From: Amycolatopsis keratiniphila subsp. keratiniphila
GTDB lineage: Bacteria; Actinomycetota; Actinomycetes; Mycobacteriales; Pseudonocardiaceae
Reading direction: 5' to 3'
Length of the DNA: 64,000 nucleotides
Assembly (NCBI RefSeq): GCF_001620365.2
Contig: NZ_LQMT02000008.1
Span: forward strand, 124,001 to 188,000
Shown in pieces: positions 25,927 to 35,181 of this stretch (positions are counted from its first letter, which is position 1; every line of letters starts with the position of its first letter). The translations under genes and the position numbers were made by a program. The notes under the pieces were generated by a model. The model worked only from the letters and a program-made list of their open reading frames with translations. It made no database searches and was not told the origin of the DNA.

Positions 25927-26922
25927 TCAGCGTCCGCGCGGGGGCGAAACGGCTCGACGCCGCACGGTCCGCTCGAGAATCCCGAGCGTGGCCTTGAGCG
26001 CGGATTCGGGAACCACGGGGAAGGTGATGCGTTCCTTCCACTCCTCGCCCACCTCCGACCAGTCGTAGTACGACGTGACCAGCGTGCCGCCCTCGGTGGG
26101 CTCCAGCCGGTAGCCGTAGATGTGCCGGGCATGCGGCCGGATCCGGCCTTCGACGGTCCACGCGATCTCCTCGCCCGGCGTGAGCGCCGTGATGACGACC
26201 TCGACGTCGTACTTGCCCAAAGGCACGTCCCCGAGCGCTTCCCGGTCCATGTGGACCACGAACCGGTCGCCCGCCTGCTCGACCGGATCCCCTTCCGCGT
26301 CGATGAGCATTCCGGACGCGTCGATGTCGACATGCCCCTGCGGATCGCTCAAGACCGCGAAGATTTCCTCGGCGGAGGCGGGAATCAGCCGGGAGACCTC
26401 GATGCGTTCGGGACCCGGGGTTTCCGCGGTGGCGATCAGGACCGCGCGAGCGAGAACGTGCGGCGCCATCGTGAAACCGAGGAGGGCGGGCGTGCAGTCG
26501 GCCGGGACGCCGAGCGACTCGACATCGAGGGCGTGCACGACGACGAAGTAGCGGTGCACGCCGTGCCCGGCGGGTGGTGCGGCACCGAGAAACCGCGTGA
26601 GGCGGGCGTCGTTGGGCACTTGGAAAGCGCCTTCGGGCAGCCCGGAGCCGGTGTCGTCACCGGCGCCTTCTGGCAGCTCCGTTACGGCCGCCGGGATGTC
26701 GGCGACCGCCCAGTGCCAGAAACCGGAACCGGTCGGCGCGTCGGGGTCGTAGACGGTGACGGCGTAGCTCTTGGTGCCGGCCGGGGCGCCGCTCCAGCTC
26801 AGCTGTGGCGAGACGTCCTTGCCGGCCAGCTGTTCAGGTGACCAGGCGGCGCCGTCGGCGACAGAAGTACTGGTGACAGTGAAGGAGGCCACCTCGGGCA
26901 ACCTCGCGAAGGGATCGTTCAT
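25927..26922 (-). CDS. PEBP (YbhB/YbcL)-SRPBCC fusion protein
   Basis: 331 residues. Residues 1-165 form a phosphatidylethanolamine-binding protein domain of the YbhB/YbcL type ([36 protein letters not shown], then [13 protein letters not shown]). Residues about 170-320 form an SRPBCC/START-like domain ([28 protein letters not shown]...[16 protein letters not shown]). No signal peptide. Both halves are ligand-binding modules; they are usually separate proteins, and I cannot name the ligand. The start is 55 bp from the divergent GntR gene with a perfect palindrome between. Confidence 0.88.
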   Translation of the reverse strand: MNDPFARLPEVASFTVTSTSVADGAAWSPEQLAGKDVSPQLSWSGAPAGTKSYAVTVYDPDAPTGSGFWHWAVADIPAAVTELPEGAGDDTGSGLPEGAFQVPNDARLTRFLGAAPPAGHGVHRYFVVVHALDVESLGVPADCTPALLGFTMAPHVLARAVLIATAETPGPERIEVSRLIPASAEEIFAVLSDPQGHVDIDASGMLIDAEGDPVEQAGDRFVVHMDREALGDVPLGKYDVEVVITALTPGEEIAWTVEGRIRPHARHIYGYRLEPTEGGTLVTSYYDWSEVGEEWKERITFPVVPESALKATLGILERTVRRRAVSPPRGR

Positions 26923-26938
26923 AAATCGACCATAACAC

Positions 26939-26954
26939 AGATAATCGATTATCT
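26939..26954. promoter_or_regulatory. GntR operator, perfect 16-bp palindrome
   Basis: AGATAATCGATTATCT sits midway in the 55-bp gap between the divergent PEBP-SRPBCC and GntR genes. It is AT-rich against the surroundings and the gap has room for little else, so it probably overlaps both promoters. Confidence 0.75.
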
Positions 26955-26977
26955 ATCGGTTCGTCTATGCTCTGCGG

Positions 26978-27631
26978 ATGGCCTCACCGGACAAGCAGAT
27001 GCTCTCCGAGCAGGTGTACACCCGCCTGCGGGACGCGATCATGCGCGGCGACCACGCCCCCGGCGCCCCGCTCAAACCGCAGGACCTCGCCAAGGAACAC
27101 GGCGTGAGCCTGGCGGTCGTCCGGGAGGCACTCGTCCGCGTGGTCGGCGACGGCCTCGCCGACCGGCTCCCCAACCGCGGCTTCGCCGTCCCCGCCTTCT
27201 CCGATCGGCGCTGGCAGGAGATCACGGAAGCCCGCCGGACCATCGAGCCGCTCGTCCTACGCCTCTCCGTCGAACGCGGCGACCTCGACTGGGAGGCCCG
27301 AGTCCGCGCCGCCCATCACCGGCTGAGCCGGACACCGCCGTTCGTTCCCGAAGAAGGCGAGTACATCAGCGCCGCATGGTCCGAAGCCCACCGCGTCTTC
27401 CACCGGACCCTGCTCGACGGCTGCGGAAACCCTGTTCTCCTGGAGACGTTCGACCGGATGTGGACCGCGAGCGAACTGGCCCGCCGCTGGGCGGCGCACC
27501 GCGCTCCCGGCCGCGATCATCTCGCCGAACACCGCCTGCTGGAGGAAACGGCCCTCGCGCGCAACGCCGACGCGGCGGCCGAGGCGCTGACCCGGCATCT
27601 CACCCTCACCGCCGCCGCCTTGACCGAGTAG
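26978..27631 (+). CDS. GntR family transcriptional regulator (FadR/FCD-like)
   Basis: 217 residues. The N-terminal winged HTH reads LSEQVYTRLRDAIMRGDHAPGAPLKPQDLAKEHGVSLAVVREALVRVVGDGLADRLPNRGFAVP. The C-terminal alpha-helical FCD-type domain follows, with ARRTIEPLVLRLSVERG and a His-containing HRVFHRTLL segment that may hold a metal. It is divergent from the PEBP-SRPBCC gene and likely represses it and itself through the palindrome between them. Confidence 0.92.
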   Translation: MASPDKQMLSEQVYTRLRDAIMRGDHAPGAPLKPQDLAKEHGVSLAVVREALVRVVGDGLADRLPNRGFAVPAFSDRRWQEITEARRTIEPLVLRLSVERGDLDWEARVRAAHHRLSRTPPFVPEEGEYISAAWSEAHRVFHRTLLDGCGNPVLLETFDRMWTASELARRWAAHRAPGRDHLAEHRLLEETALARNADAAAEALTRHLTLTAAALTE

Positions 27632-27737
27632 CCGCCGGTCCGGTCGGAAAATCACCCGGGCCGACCTAGCCCAGGTCATCACATCGGGTGTTTGCTTGCT
27701 CGCAGAACGTCGTTGATCGACGATTTGGGGGCCGCCG

Positions 27738-30449
27738 ATGTCCTTCCGATGGGTACTTCGACTCATTCCGGTGACGCTGCTCGTGACCGCGGTAGCGGTG
27801 GCCGTCCCCGCTCCGGCGAACGCGGCTCCCGCCCCTCCCCTGGCGCAGGTATGGCCGACACCCCAGCAGGTGACGCCGCGAGCTGGGCAGGTCACCATCC
27901 CGCGTACCGTCGTCGAAGTCGTCGGAGCGGGCACCGATCCGTCCGCGCTCGCCGTCGTGGACCAGGCCCTCCGCGCGGCGGGCACGAGCACGATCGTCAA
28001 GGTCACCGACCACGATCAGGCCGCCGTCGACCGGGAACGCGGCAACGGCGGCCTCGTCGTCTTCGTCGGCGGGCCCACCGAAAGCAGGGCGACCGCTCTG
28101 GCGCTCACCGCGCTCCGCCTCAAAGGTCCGGAAGGCCTGGCCCCGGGCGGATACGTCCTCGCCGCCGACCGCGGCGTGATCGCACTGTCCGGTGTGGACA
28201 CTTCGGGGACGTTCTACGCCGCGCAGTCGTTCCGGCAGCTGTTCGCTTCCGGCAAGAGCGGCGCGTTCGGCATCCGCGACTGGCCCGCGGCCCCGCTGCG
28301 CGGCGTGATCGAGGGCTTCTACGGCGCGCCGTGGTCGCACGCCGACCGGCTGGCACAGCTGGACTTCTACGGCCGCACCAAGCAGAACATGTACGTCTAC
28401 TCGCCCAAGGACGACCCGTTCCTGCGCGCCCGCTGGCGTGACCAGTACCCGCCGGAACAGCTTGCCCTGCTCTCGCAACTGGTCGGGCGCGCCGCCGCGA
28501 ACCACGTCGAGTTCACCTACGCCCTCTCCCCCGGCCTTTCCGTGTGCTACTCCTCCGACGCCGACAAGACCGCGCTGGTCACGAAGTTCCAGTCGCTGTG
28601 GGACATCGGGGTGCGGTCGTTCGCGATCCCGCTCGACGACATCTCCTACACCCGCTGGAACTGTGACGCCGACGCCGCGAAATTCGGCACCGGTGGCGCG
28701 GCCGCGGGCGCGGCGCAGTCGTTCCTGCTCAACCGCGTTCAGCAGGACTTCATCGCGACACATCCCGGTGTCGAACGTCTGCAGACCGTCCCGACCGAGT
28801 ACTACGACCTCGCCGACTCCCCGTACAAGACCGCGCTGCGCACCCAGCTCGACAAGGCGGTGATCGTCGAGTGGACCGGCGTCGGCGTGATCGCCGGTCA
28901 GATCACCGAAAAGCAGGCCCGGCAGGCGAAGGAGGTCTTCGGGCACGACATCCTGATCTGGGACAACTACCCGGTCAACGACTACATCACCGAACGTCTG
29001 CTGCTCGGCCCGTACATCGGCCGTGAGCCCGGGGTCGCGAAGTACCTCTCCGGGATCACCGCGAACCCGATGGTGCAGGCCGAGGCGTCCAAGATCGCCG
29101 AATTCACCTCCGGTGACTTCCTGTGGAACCCGGACCGGTACGACCCGGACAAGTCCTGGCTCGCCGCCATCGCCGACCTCGGCGGACCCGCCGCACCCGC
29201 GTTGAAGGTGTTCGCGGAGAACAACTATTCGAGTCTGCTCGTCCGTCTCGAAACCGGGAAACCGGATCTGGATTCGCCGGTGCTGCGACCGCTCCTGGCC
29301 GCCTTCTGGACCGCGCTGGAGAAGAAGGATCCGTGGGACGCGGCCGCGAAACTGGATCGCTACCTGACCTCGATGGCTTCCAATCCCGAAGATCTGCGGC
29401 GCGGAATGGCCTCGAACCCGAAGTTCCTCGCCGAGATCGGACCGTGGCTCGACCAGGTCGGGCTCTACGGTCAGGCCGGCAGGCACGCGGTGCGGATGCT
29501 GCTGGCCCAGGTCGACGGCGACGGCGCGAAGGCGTGGGCTGAACGCGGCGAACTCGTCGCCGCGCTCAAGCGGGCACAGGCGATCCGCGTCCCGACCTCG
29601 CGGGGCCCACGCAACCCGAGCACCTGCACGGAGGTCTGCGTGCCGTTCCTCGACAGCGCGCTGGCCACCGCCGACCGCTGGTTCGGCCTGCCCGGGATCC
29701 GGCCGCGGCCGACGACGTCGCTCGGCACCTATACCGACAACGTCCCCGCCCGGATGGTCGACGGCGATCCCGAGACCTACTACTGGAGCGACTGGGCACC
29801 CCGGATCGGCGCCACCATCGGGGTCGACCTCGGTTCCCCGCAGCGGGTGTCCCATGTGGACATCCTGATGGGAAAGCCGACCAGCCCGGACGACTACGTC
29901 CGCGACGGCGTCCTCGAATACTCCGCCGACGGCACCCGGTGGACGACGGTGAAGACGGTCACCGAGCCGGTGATCTCGGCCGATCTCCCCGAAGGCGCCG
30001 AGGCACGGTTCGTCCGCATCCGCACGACCGGCGCCCAGACCTTCTGGGTCGTGGTGCGGGAGTTCACAGCGTCCACACCGGACAGTCCTAAGTACACCGT
30101 CACCGGCACCCCGACGGGATCGAACCTGGCCGCGGCGGCGGACAACAACGCCGATTCGCTGTACGCGGCGGCTTCGGCGCCGATGGCGGGCGACGCGCTC
30201 GCCGTCACGGCCGCCTCGCCGAAACCGCTGAGCAAGGTCGTCGTCCTGGCGGCCGACGCCGGCGCGGGCGCCGACGTCCAGGTCGCGGACGCGGCGGGTG
30301 GCTGGCGGACGATCGGCCGCATGTCGGGCGGCTACACGGAACTGCCGGCCGAGGGCGTGGTGACCGACAAGGTCCGGCTCCTCTGGTCGCCGGGAGGCGC
30401 GGCACCGAAGATCGCGGAGGTCGTCCCGGTCAGTCCACCGCGAGCGTGA
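27738..30449 (+). CDS. Secreted GH84-type beta-N-acetylglucosaminidase/hyaluronidase with discoidin domain
   Basis: 903 residues. Signal peptide (1-30, ending ANAA); an N-terminal GH20b-like domain (VWPTPQQVTPRAGQVTIP to about 165); the GH84 catalytic domain (about 180-480) with GVIEGFYGAPWSHADRL, QNMYVYSPKDDP and the catalytic Asp pair in IPLDDISY; a helical C-terminal region; and an F5/8-type discoidin domain (about 655-780). GH84 enzymes release beta-linked GlcNAc from glycans by substrate-assisted catalysis. The last 20 bases overlap the 3' end of the opposite-strand gene. The protein is exported and may act on fungal or host glycans. Confidence 0.92.
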   Translation: MSFRWVLRLIPVTLLVTAVAVAVPAPANAAPAPPLAQVWPTPQQVTPRAGQVTIPRTVVEVVGAGTDPSALAVVDQALRAAGTSTIVKVTDHDQAAVDRERGNGGLVVFVGGPTESRATALALTALRLKGPEGLAPGGYVLAADRGVIALSGVDTSGTFYAAQSFRQLFASGKSGAFGIRDWPAAPLRGVIEGFYGAPWSHADRLAQLDFYGRTKQNMYVYSPKDDPFLRARWRDQYPPEQLALLSQLVGRAAANHVEFTYALSPGLSVCYSSDADKTALVTKFQSLWDIGVRSFAIPLDDISYTRWNCDADAAKFGTGGAAAGAAQSFLLNRVQQDFIATHPGVERLQTVPTEYYDLADSPYKTALRTQLDKAVIVEWTGVGVIAGQITEKQARQAKEVFGHDILIWDNYPVNDYITERLLLGPYIGREPGVAKYLSGITANPMVQAEASKIAEFTSGDFLWNPDRYDPDKSWLAAIADLGGPAAPALKVFAENNYSSLLVRLETGKPDLDSPVLRPLLAAFWTALEKKDPWDAAAKLDRYLTSMASNPEDLRRGMASNPKFLAEIGPWLDQVGLYGQAGRHAVRMLLAQVDGDGAKAWAERGELVAALKRAQAIRVPTSRGPRNPSTCTEVCVPFLDSALATADRWFGLPGIRPRPTTSLGTYTDNVPARMVDGDPETYYWSDWAPRIGATIGVDLGSPQRVSHVDILMGKPTSPDDYVRDGVLEYSADGTRWTTVKTVTEPVISADLPEGAEARFVRIRTTGAQTFWVVVREFTASTPDSPKYTVTGTPTGSNLAAAADNNADSLYAAASAPMAGDALAVTAASPKPLSKVVVLAADAGAGADVQVADAAGGWRTIGRMSGGYTELPAEGVVTDKVRLLWSPGGAAPKIAEVVPVSPPRA

Positions 30450-31314
30450 TGGCGGCCGTGTGCACCCGCCCGCCGTGTGAGAACTCGAGGAACAGCCGGT
30501 ACTCCCCGCGTTCCGAGAACAGGGAATGGAAGGTCAGTTCGCCGTCGGCCAGCGCCACGCCGAGCGGCTGGACCGGATGCAGATGCGTCGCCGACAGCAG
30601 CATGGTGTGGAACCCGGTCATATGGCCGTTGGCGCCGAGATGCGGGTCGACCGCGGTGAGAGGCGTGCCGTCCGGGCCGCGGAGGGCGAACCGGAGGACT
30701 TGGGCCCGCATCGACGGGATGCTGGCCGCCCCGTCCACCCGCGCCACCCGGTATCCCGTGGCCGTCACGGTGTCGCCCGCCGGGGCGGGCACCGGTACGA
30801 AGGTGGTGTCGCCGGGCACGGTGAACGGGACACCGAGCACCACCGGATGTTTCGGATCCTTCGTGTCGAGCGGTACGAACTCGGCGAACATCCGGTAGGC
30901 GCCGCCGTCGGTCAGTGCGAGGTTCGTGTGCCAGGTGTCGCCGTCCAGCCTCGGATGCACGTGCTGGAAGACGTTCATGTCGTCGCGCACGGCGAAGAAG
31001 TGCATCTGCTTGGTCTGGTTGTCGAGGAACCGGGTCACCGGCCGCCCGTCGGGGCCGAGGATCCGGAACGCGACCGGTACCTCGGGACCCCGGACGGCGG
31101 GGGTGGTGACCCGCTCGAACCGGTAGCCGCTTTCCGCTTCCGACAGCCCGTCGCTGTGGGCTGCCGGAAGCAGATCCGCCGTCACGACGGGCTGCTGCTG
31201 GTGAGCCGAATGCGCGGAGCCCGGTGTCGGCCGGAGGGCCACGAACACCGCGGCCGTGCCGATCACCAGGGCCAGCGCGAGGAACAGCCAGTCCGTCAGC
31301 CGGGGTTTGCGCAC
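30430..31314 (-). CDS. Membrane-anchored His-rich extracytoplasmic protein
   Basis: 294 residues from GTG at 31314. One N-terminal helix (about 10-27) without a cleavage signal, then an extracytoplasmic region with clustered His (AHSAHQQQP, FHTMLLSATHLHPVQP, HVHP). Beta-strand repeats such as YRMFAEFVPL and YRLFLEFSHGG recur. The His clusters and strand pattern resemble metal-handling secreted proteins, possibly copper, but that is a guess. It follows the LVIVD-repeat gene by 13 nt on the same strand, so the two form an operon. Confidence 0.75.
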   Translation of the reverse strand: MRKPRLTDWLFLALALVIGTAAVFVALRPTPGSAHSAHQQQPVVTADLLPAAHSDGLSEAESGYRFERVTTPAVRGPEVPVAFRILGPDGRPVTRFLDNQTKQMHFFAVRDDMNVFQHVHPRLDGDTWHTNLALTDGGAYRMFAEFVPLDTKDPKHPVVLGVPFTVPGDTTFVPVPAPAGDTVTATGYRVARVDGAASIPSMRAQVLRFALRGPDGTPLTAVDPHLGANGHMTGFHTMLLSATHLHPVQPLGVALADGELTFHSLFSERGEYRLFLEFSHGGRVHTAAITLAVD

Positions 31315-31327
31315 GCCTTGCCCCCGG

Positions 31328-32623
31328 TCACTTGCCGCCGAGGTTCGGCTTCACCACGACCAGGCCCTGCTCGATCCCGTTGACGATGACGATGCCGCTG
31401 GAGAAGTACGGGTAGTTGCTCCACGCCCCGTTGAAGCTCGCGGCGTTGCCCGCCGGGTAGATGTCGAAGTAGCCGACCTCGGACAACTTCGCCGACGCGA
31501 CCCCGCTGACGTCCAGGATCCGCAGACCGGCCTGGTAGTTCGCCTGGTAGGAATACTGACCCTTGATGTACTGGTTGTGGTCGATCGCGGTGGCGGGCGA
31601 ACTGTAGACGCCGGTGTGCACGGGGGCGGAAAGCTTGGCCAGATCCCACACGTAGGTCTTGGTGCGCTTGTCGGTGCCGCGAGACTCGTCGAGTTCGTCG
31701 TCGAGCAGGAAGTAGCGCTGGTCGCCGGTCAGCCAGCCCTGGTGCGAGTACTGCGCGCCCGAGTAGCCCTTGCGCGAGATCTGGACGGGCCTGGCCTTGT
31801 CGGTCACGTCGACGATGGTCAGCGTGTCCTCGTTGGCGTTGAAGCAGATTTCCTTGCCGCTGTACGCCGTGTCCGGTCCGCGGTAGACGACGCACTGCGT
31901 GTCGTGGGTGTAGCCGTCCTGCGAAACGCAACCCGCCTTGGCCGGGGCCTTCGGGTTCTGGATGTTGACGATATGCGGCCCGCCGCTGCACGTGTTGGAG
32001 CCGATCGCATAGGCGAAGCCGGTCTCCTCGTTGATCGCGATGTTGTGCGCGGGACCGAATTCCTTGTACAGCGCGTCGGCGGTGAAGGTCTGGGGTGTGG
32101 TGACGGTGCGCAGCCTGGTCAGGTCGAACACCTGCATCCCGTGCCCGGTGATGAAGTCGGCCACGATGAACGCGTGGTTCTTGTACACCTTCATGTCCCG
32201 CCACGAACTGCTGCCGCCGTTGGAGGGCAGGTTGCCGAGGAACTTCGGCGAGGTCGGGACGCTCAGGTCGACGAACGCGGTGCCGTTGGTCCGCCCGACG
32301 ATGGCGTATTCCTTGCCGGACGAGGGATCGGTCCAACCCCAGATGTCGTTGCCGTTCCCGCCGCCGAGACCGGAGAGGGGCAGCACGCTGAGCAGGTCGA
32401 CGTTCTTGCACGGGTACTTGTCGGCCTTGCCGTTGACGCACGGGATACCCGCCGCGGTGCCGGTGACGGCGTGCCGCTCGGCCGGGACGTGGTCGGCCAG
32501 GAACGTCCGGGCCGCCGCCTGCCCCTCCGCCGTCTCGGGATCGTGCGCGGACGCCGCGGTCATCGACAACACCAACGCGGAGGCCGTCAGCACGGCCAGC
32601 CCCATCATCCGCACGAGTTTCAT
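31328..32623 (-). CDS. Secreted LVIVD-repeat/choice-of-anchor B family protein
   Basis: ATG at 32623 (GAGGAG upstream) gives 431 residues with a signal peptide ending ASAHD. Repeated beta-propeller-like units contain NGTAFVDLSVP, GMQVFDLTRLR, PHIVNIQNP and DTLTIVDVTD, the LVIVD pattern of choice-of-anchor B proteins. Paired Cys (IPCVNGKADKYPCKN, CVSQDGYTHDTQC) suggest disulfides. Function of this family is not established; it is an envelope or secreted propeller. It leads a two-gene operon with the His-rich membrane protein. Confidence 0.85.
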   Translation of the reverse strand: MKLVRMMGLAVLTASALVLSMTAASAHDPETAEGQAAARTFLADHVPAERHAVTGTAAGIPCVNGKADKYPCKNVDLLSVLPLSGLGGGNGNDIWGWTDPSSGKEYAIVGRTNGTAFVDLSVPTSPKFLGNLPSNGGSSSWRDMKVYKNHAFIVADFITGHGMQVFDLTRLRTVTTPQTFTADALYKEFGPAHNIAINEETGFAYAIGSNTCSGGPHIVNIQNPKAPAKAGCVSQDGYTHDTQCVVYRGPDTAYSGKEICFNANEDTLTIVDVTDKARPVQISRKGYSGAQYSHQGWLTGDQRYFLLDDELDESRGTDKRTKTYVWDLAKLSAPVHTGVYSSPATAIDHNQYIKGQYSYQANYQAGLRILDVSGVASAKLSEVGYFDIYPAGNAASFNGAWSNYPYFSSGIVIVNGIEQGLVVVKPNLGGK

Positions 32624-33021
32624 CCGAGGACTCCTCACCGGGTCGCGGTCGGCCTCCGACGATATGGGCACCCGGTCCCGGTGTATCCCGTCGAACGTAT
32701 GGGGCTTTTAACCGTTTACGGCGGGTTGAAGGTGGGTGGTGGCGCGGTCTGCTCGCGACACGTCGCCGACCGGGCCCTGTCGGTCAGGGATTGCTCAGCT
32801 CCCGCACCGCCTGACGCGGTGGATGACGATGGACTTGCCGCGCGGCCATTGCCGGCTCGGTTCGCGATTCTCACGCCGCGCTCGGTCGGTCTCGGACTCG
32901 CCTCTGGTCATAGGCGCCGCTCGCGGGGTGCGACGCAGGTCTTTTCGATGGGCTCGACGCCTCCCGACTGCGGGCATGACGAGGGGCCCGTCGCCGGCGT
33001 GGCCGACGGGCTCCTCGGGGC
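32624..33021. other. Intergenic region between HNH and LVIVD genes
   Basis: 398 bp with no credible gene on either strand. It holds a terminator-like hairpin (32981-33016) next to the HNH stop and the promoter region of the LVIVD gene near 32640-32720. Open frames here lack ribosome sites and domain content. Confidence 0.4.
32981..33016 (-). terminator. Hairpin downstream of the DUF222-HNH gene
   Basis: 13-bp stem (32981-32993 with 33004-33016, one G-T pair) and 10-nt loop, beginning 5 nt after the minus-strand stop at 33022. Confidence 0.7.
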
Positions 33022-34275
33022 CTAGACGTGATGCAGGGTGTTACGCCGGGGATGTCGGAGCGGATCCCGGTACTGAGGTGGGATGAACTCCGGTAACCCA
33101 TCGGCCGCCATCCGTACTTCCCAGTCACCATGGTGAATCAGCCGATGGTGGAAACCGCAGAGCAGCACCAAGTTCCGGAGATCGGTCGGTCCGCCGTCGG
33201 CCCAGTGCTCAATATGATGAGCGTGGCAATTCTTCGGTTTCCGATGACAGCCCGGGAACGCACAACCACCATCGCGGATGTTCAACGCCCGTCTCTGACC
33301 GGGTGTGACGAACCGTCTCAGGCGCCCCATATCCAGCGGTTCACCCGAGCCGCTCATCACCACCGGCACCATCAGGCAGTCGCAGGCGGCGAGCCGCGCT
33401 TCCCGCGCGGTCATCGTCCCGACGAAGTCCAGGCACGCGGTCCCGAGACCCGATCTGAGTTCCTCGAGTCCGATGGTGACGTGTACCAAGGTGCGGTAGC
33501 CGCTGGTGCCGGGCTGATCGGGGCAGGCGATCGCCAGGTCGAGGAGTTCGGCCCAGGCGTCTCCCATGCGCTCGCACTTCATCCGCAGATCCGCCTGCCC
33601 GAACTCGTCCACCGGGCGAGGCTGGGCATGCGCCTCCAACGCGGCCGCGGTCCGGGCCCCGGTCTCATCGTCGAGGAGGCCGGTCAGCTTCCAGAACCCG
33701 TCTTTCCGGCGCTCCAGGGTGATTTCCCGGCGCGGCTCCTTCGGCTCGGGATCCTTCGGTTCCTTGCCGTCCGGGTCCAGCCAGCCCATCAGTTTCGCCT
33801 CAGCCTCGGAGAGCTGGCGGGGACCGGCGCTCGGGGCAAGCTCGCCGAGGATCTTCTCCGCACTCGCCCGATCCTCAGCCGAGGTGTCGGCAGGGAGCCG
33901 TTTCAAGATCTCCAAGATCTGATCGATCCGCTCATCCCCGACCAACCCCTGAGCGGCAACCGCGGCAGTGCAGGGAGCAACAGGCGGAACCTCCGTGCCA
34001 TCCAAGGCCCGGGTGGGATTCAAGGCAAGAGCCCGCTTCACCACCGCGCCCGCTTCACCGCGCGACAACCCCGCCATCTCCGCGAACCAGCTCGCCGTAC
34101 TGCCATGCCCGTATAAGTCCTTGGCGCCCCGATTCTCGATCTCCGCCAGAAACTGCCCCAAACCGGCAGAGGCCATACGAATCACCTGCAAGAACTGCTG
34201 CACACCATGCGCAAGCTCCAGCTTGCCGGCACGCCACAACTCCTGCGGCAACTCGGGAAGAAAGGTCTCGGACAC
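33022..34275 (-). CDS. DUF222/HNH endonuclease family protein (13E12-repeat type)
   Basis: GTG at 34275 gives 417 residues. The N-terminal and central part is DUF222 (VIRMASAGLGQFLAEIENRG, GHGSTASWFAEMAGLSRGEA, FWKLTGLLDDETG). The C-terminus is an HNH nuclease motif: RDGGCAFPGCHRKPKNCHAHHIEHWADGGPTDLRNLVLLCGFHHRLIH, with Cys and His positions intact. An ATG at 34305 lies inside an SOS-like box and has no ribosome site, so GTG is preferred. This family corresponds to the mycobacterial 13E12 repeats, many of which are LexA-controlled and DNA-damage induced. Likely a mobile-element-like nuclease. Confidence 0.88.
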   Translation of the reverse strand: MSETFLPELPQELWRAGKLELAHGVQQFLQVIRMASAGLGQFLAEIENRGAKDLYGHGSTASWFAEMAGLSRGEAGAVVKRALALNPTRALDGTEVPPVAPCTAAVAAQGLVGDERIDQILEILKRLPADTSAEDRASAEKILGELAPSAGPRQLSEAEAKLMGWLDPDGKEPKDPEPKEPRREITLERRKDGFWKLTGLLDDETGARTAAALEAHAQPRPVDEFGQADLRMKCERMGDAWAELLDLAIACPDQPGTSGYRTLVHVTIGLEELRSGLGTACLDFVGTMTAREARLAACDCLMVPVVMSGSGEPLDMGRLRRFVTPGQRRALNIRDGGCAFPGCHRKPKNCHAHHIEHWADGGPTDLRNLVLLCGFHHRLIHHGDWEVRMAADGLPEFIPPQYRDPLRHPRRNTLHHV

Positions 34276-34297
34276 AACTCCATAATACACCAACAAA

Positions 34298-34313
34298 TCG
34301 AACACATGTTCGT
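34298..34313. promoter_or_regulatory. LexA/SOS-box-like site upstream of the HNH gene
   Basis: TCGAACACATGTTCGT matches the actinobacterial SOS box TCGAAC-N4-GTTCGA at all but the last base. It ends 23 nt upstream of the GTG start, with TATTAT-like sequence between, so LexA would cover the promoter. Confidence 0.6.
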
Positions 34314-34537
34314 AATTTTAAGCAACGGTCAAAACCCGCCAACAACACCGAAGAGTGAAACAGCTTCCCGACACCCAGCACATCCAGGCGAAACCAGTCA
34401 CAGCCTGCAGGTAAGCGTTTTCTGCTAACATCCACCAACCCACTCACCGGAACTCAGGGAATCTCCCCGATGCGCCGACCACGAACCGAAGCGAGAGTGA
34501 ACCGAACCAGTTCCGACAAGAAGGAGAACAGCACGCA

Positions 34538-35137
34538 GTGACTTCACCCGCGGCACAGCTCGAATCAGCCCTGGCCACGACCATCGAAGAGAAAACAGCA
34601 CGAGGAAGAACAGACCAACTGCCCTCCACCAAGGGCTGGCATCCCGGCGCCAGGATCGGCGCCACGGCCGAACTCGGCGCGCTCCTCGCTTACAACGACG
34701 ACGGATCCACCGGGATCTGCAATCTCGAGAACGGCCGCGGCACGTGGCTGAACCTGCAGCCCCAAGACCGAAAACAAGACGATCGCCCGTACTCGGTCTG
34801 GCGATGGACGGCCGCCTACAACGGCCGGCCCGCCTGCCTGATGGGACGTCTCGCTCCCGGAGCAGCCAGGCTGGAGCTCCACGCGAGCGACGGCACGGTC
34901 GCCGAAGCCGACGTCGTGGACGGCACCTTCGCCGCCGAAATAGCCGTGGACATGGCCGGTCTGCGCCACGCGCGGGAAAGGCTGGAAGCCCATGAAGCCG
35001 CTTCCGCGGAAGGCCGCGCGGAGTTCGAGCGTCTGATGGCCGACTCGCGAACGGAAATGGCGAAGCTCAAGGTCCGGGTCTACGACAGCGCCGGGACCCT
35101 CCTCTACGACGGCGCGGCGATCAACGCCACCGACTAG
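34538..35137 (+). CDS. Hypothetical protein
   Basis: 199 residues from GTG at 34538 with AAGGAG 11 nt upstream. No signal peptide or transmembrane segment. The first half is mixed and contains WHPGARIGATAELGALLAYNDDG; the second half has a long charged helix (about 145-180) and ends in a strand pair (KVRVYDSAGTLLYDG). I recognise no family. A perfect hairpin follows the stop by 7 nt. Confidence 0.65.
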   Translation: MTSPAAQLESALATTIEEKTARGRTDQLPSTKGWHPGARIGATAELGALLAYNDDGSTGICNLENGRGTWLNLQPQDRKQDDRPYSVWRWTAAYNGRPACLMGRLAPGAARLELHASDGTVAEADVVDGTFAAEIAVDMAGLRHARERLEAHEAASAEGRAEFERLMADSRTEMAKLKVRVYDSAGTLLYDGAAINATD

Positions 35138-35144
35138 GGACAAA

Positions 35145-35181
35145 CCGTTCGATGGGCTCCGGCCGAGAGCCCATCGAACGG
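35145..35181. terminator. Hairpin terminator after the 199-residue protein gene
   Basis: Perfect 15-bp stem (35145-35159 with 35167-35181), 7-nt loop, starting 7 nt after the stop at 35137. Confidence 0.8.

Noticed and set aside
27666..29855. 729-codon open frame on the minus strand
   Set aside because: Antisense shadow of the GH84 gene.
32736..33086. 116-codon open frame on the plus strand
   Set aside because: No ribosome site, no domain, and it runs through a terminator-like hairpin into the antisense of the HNH gene.
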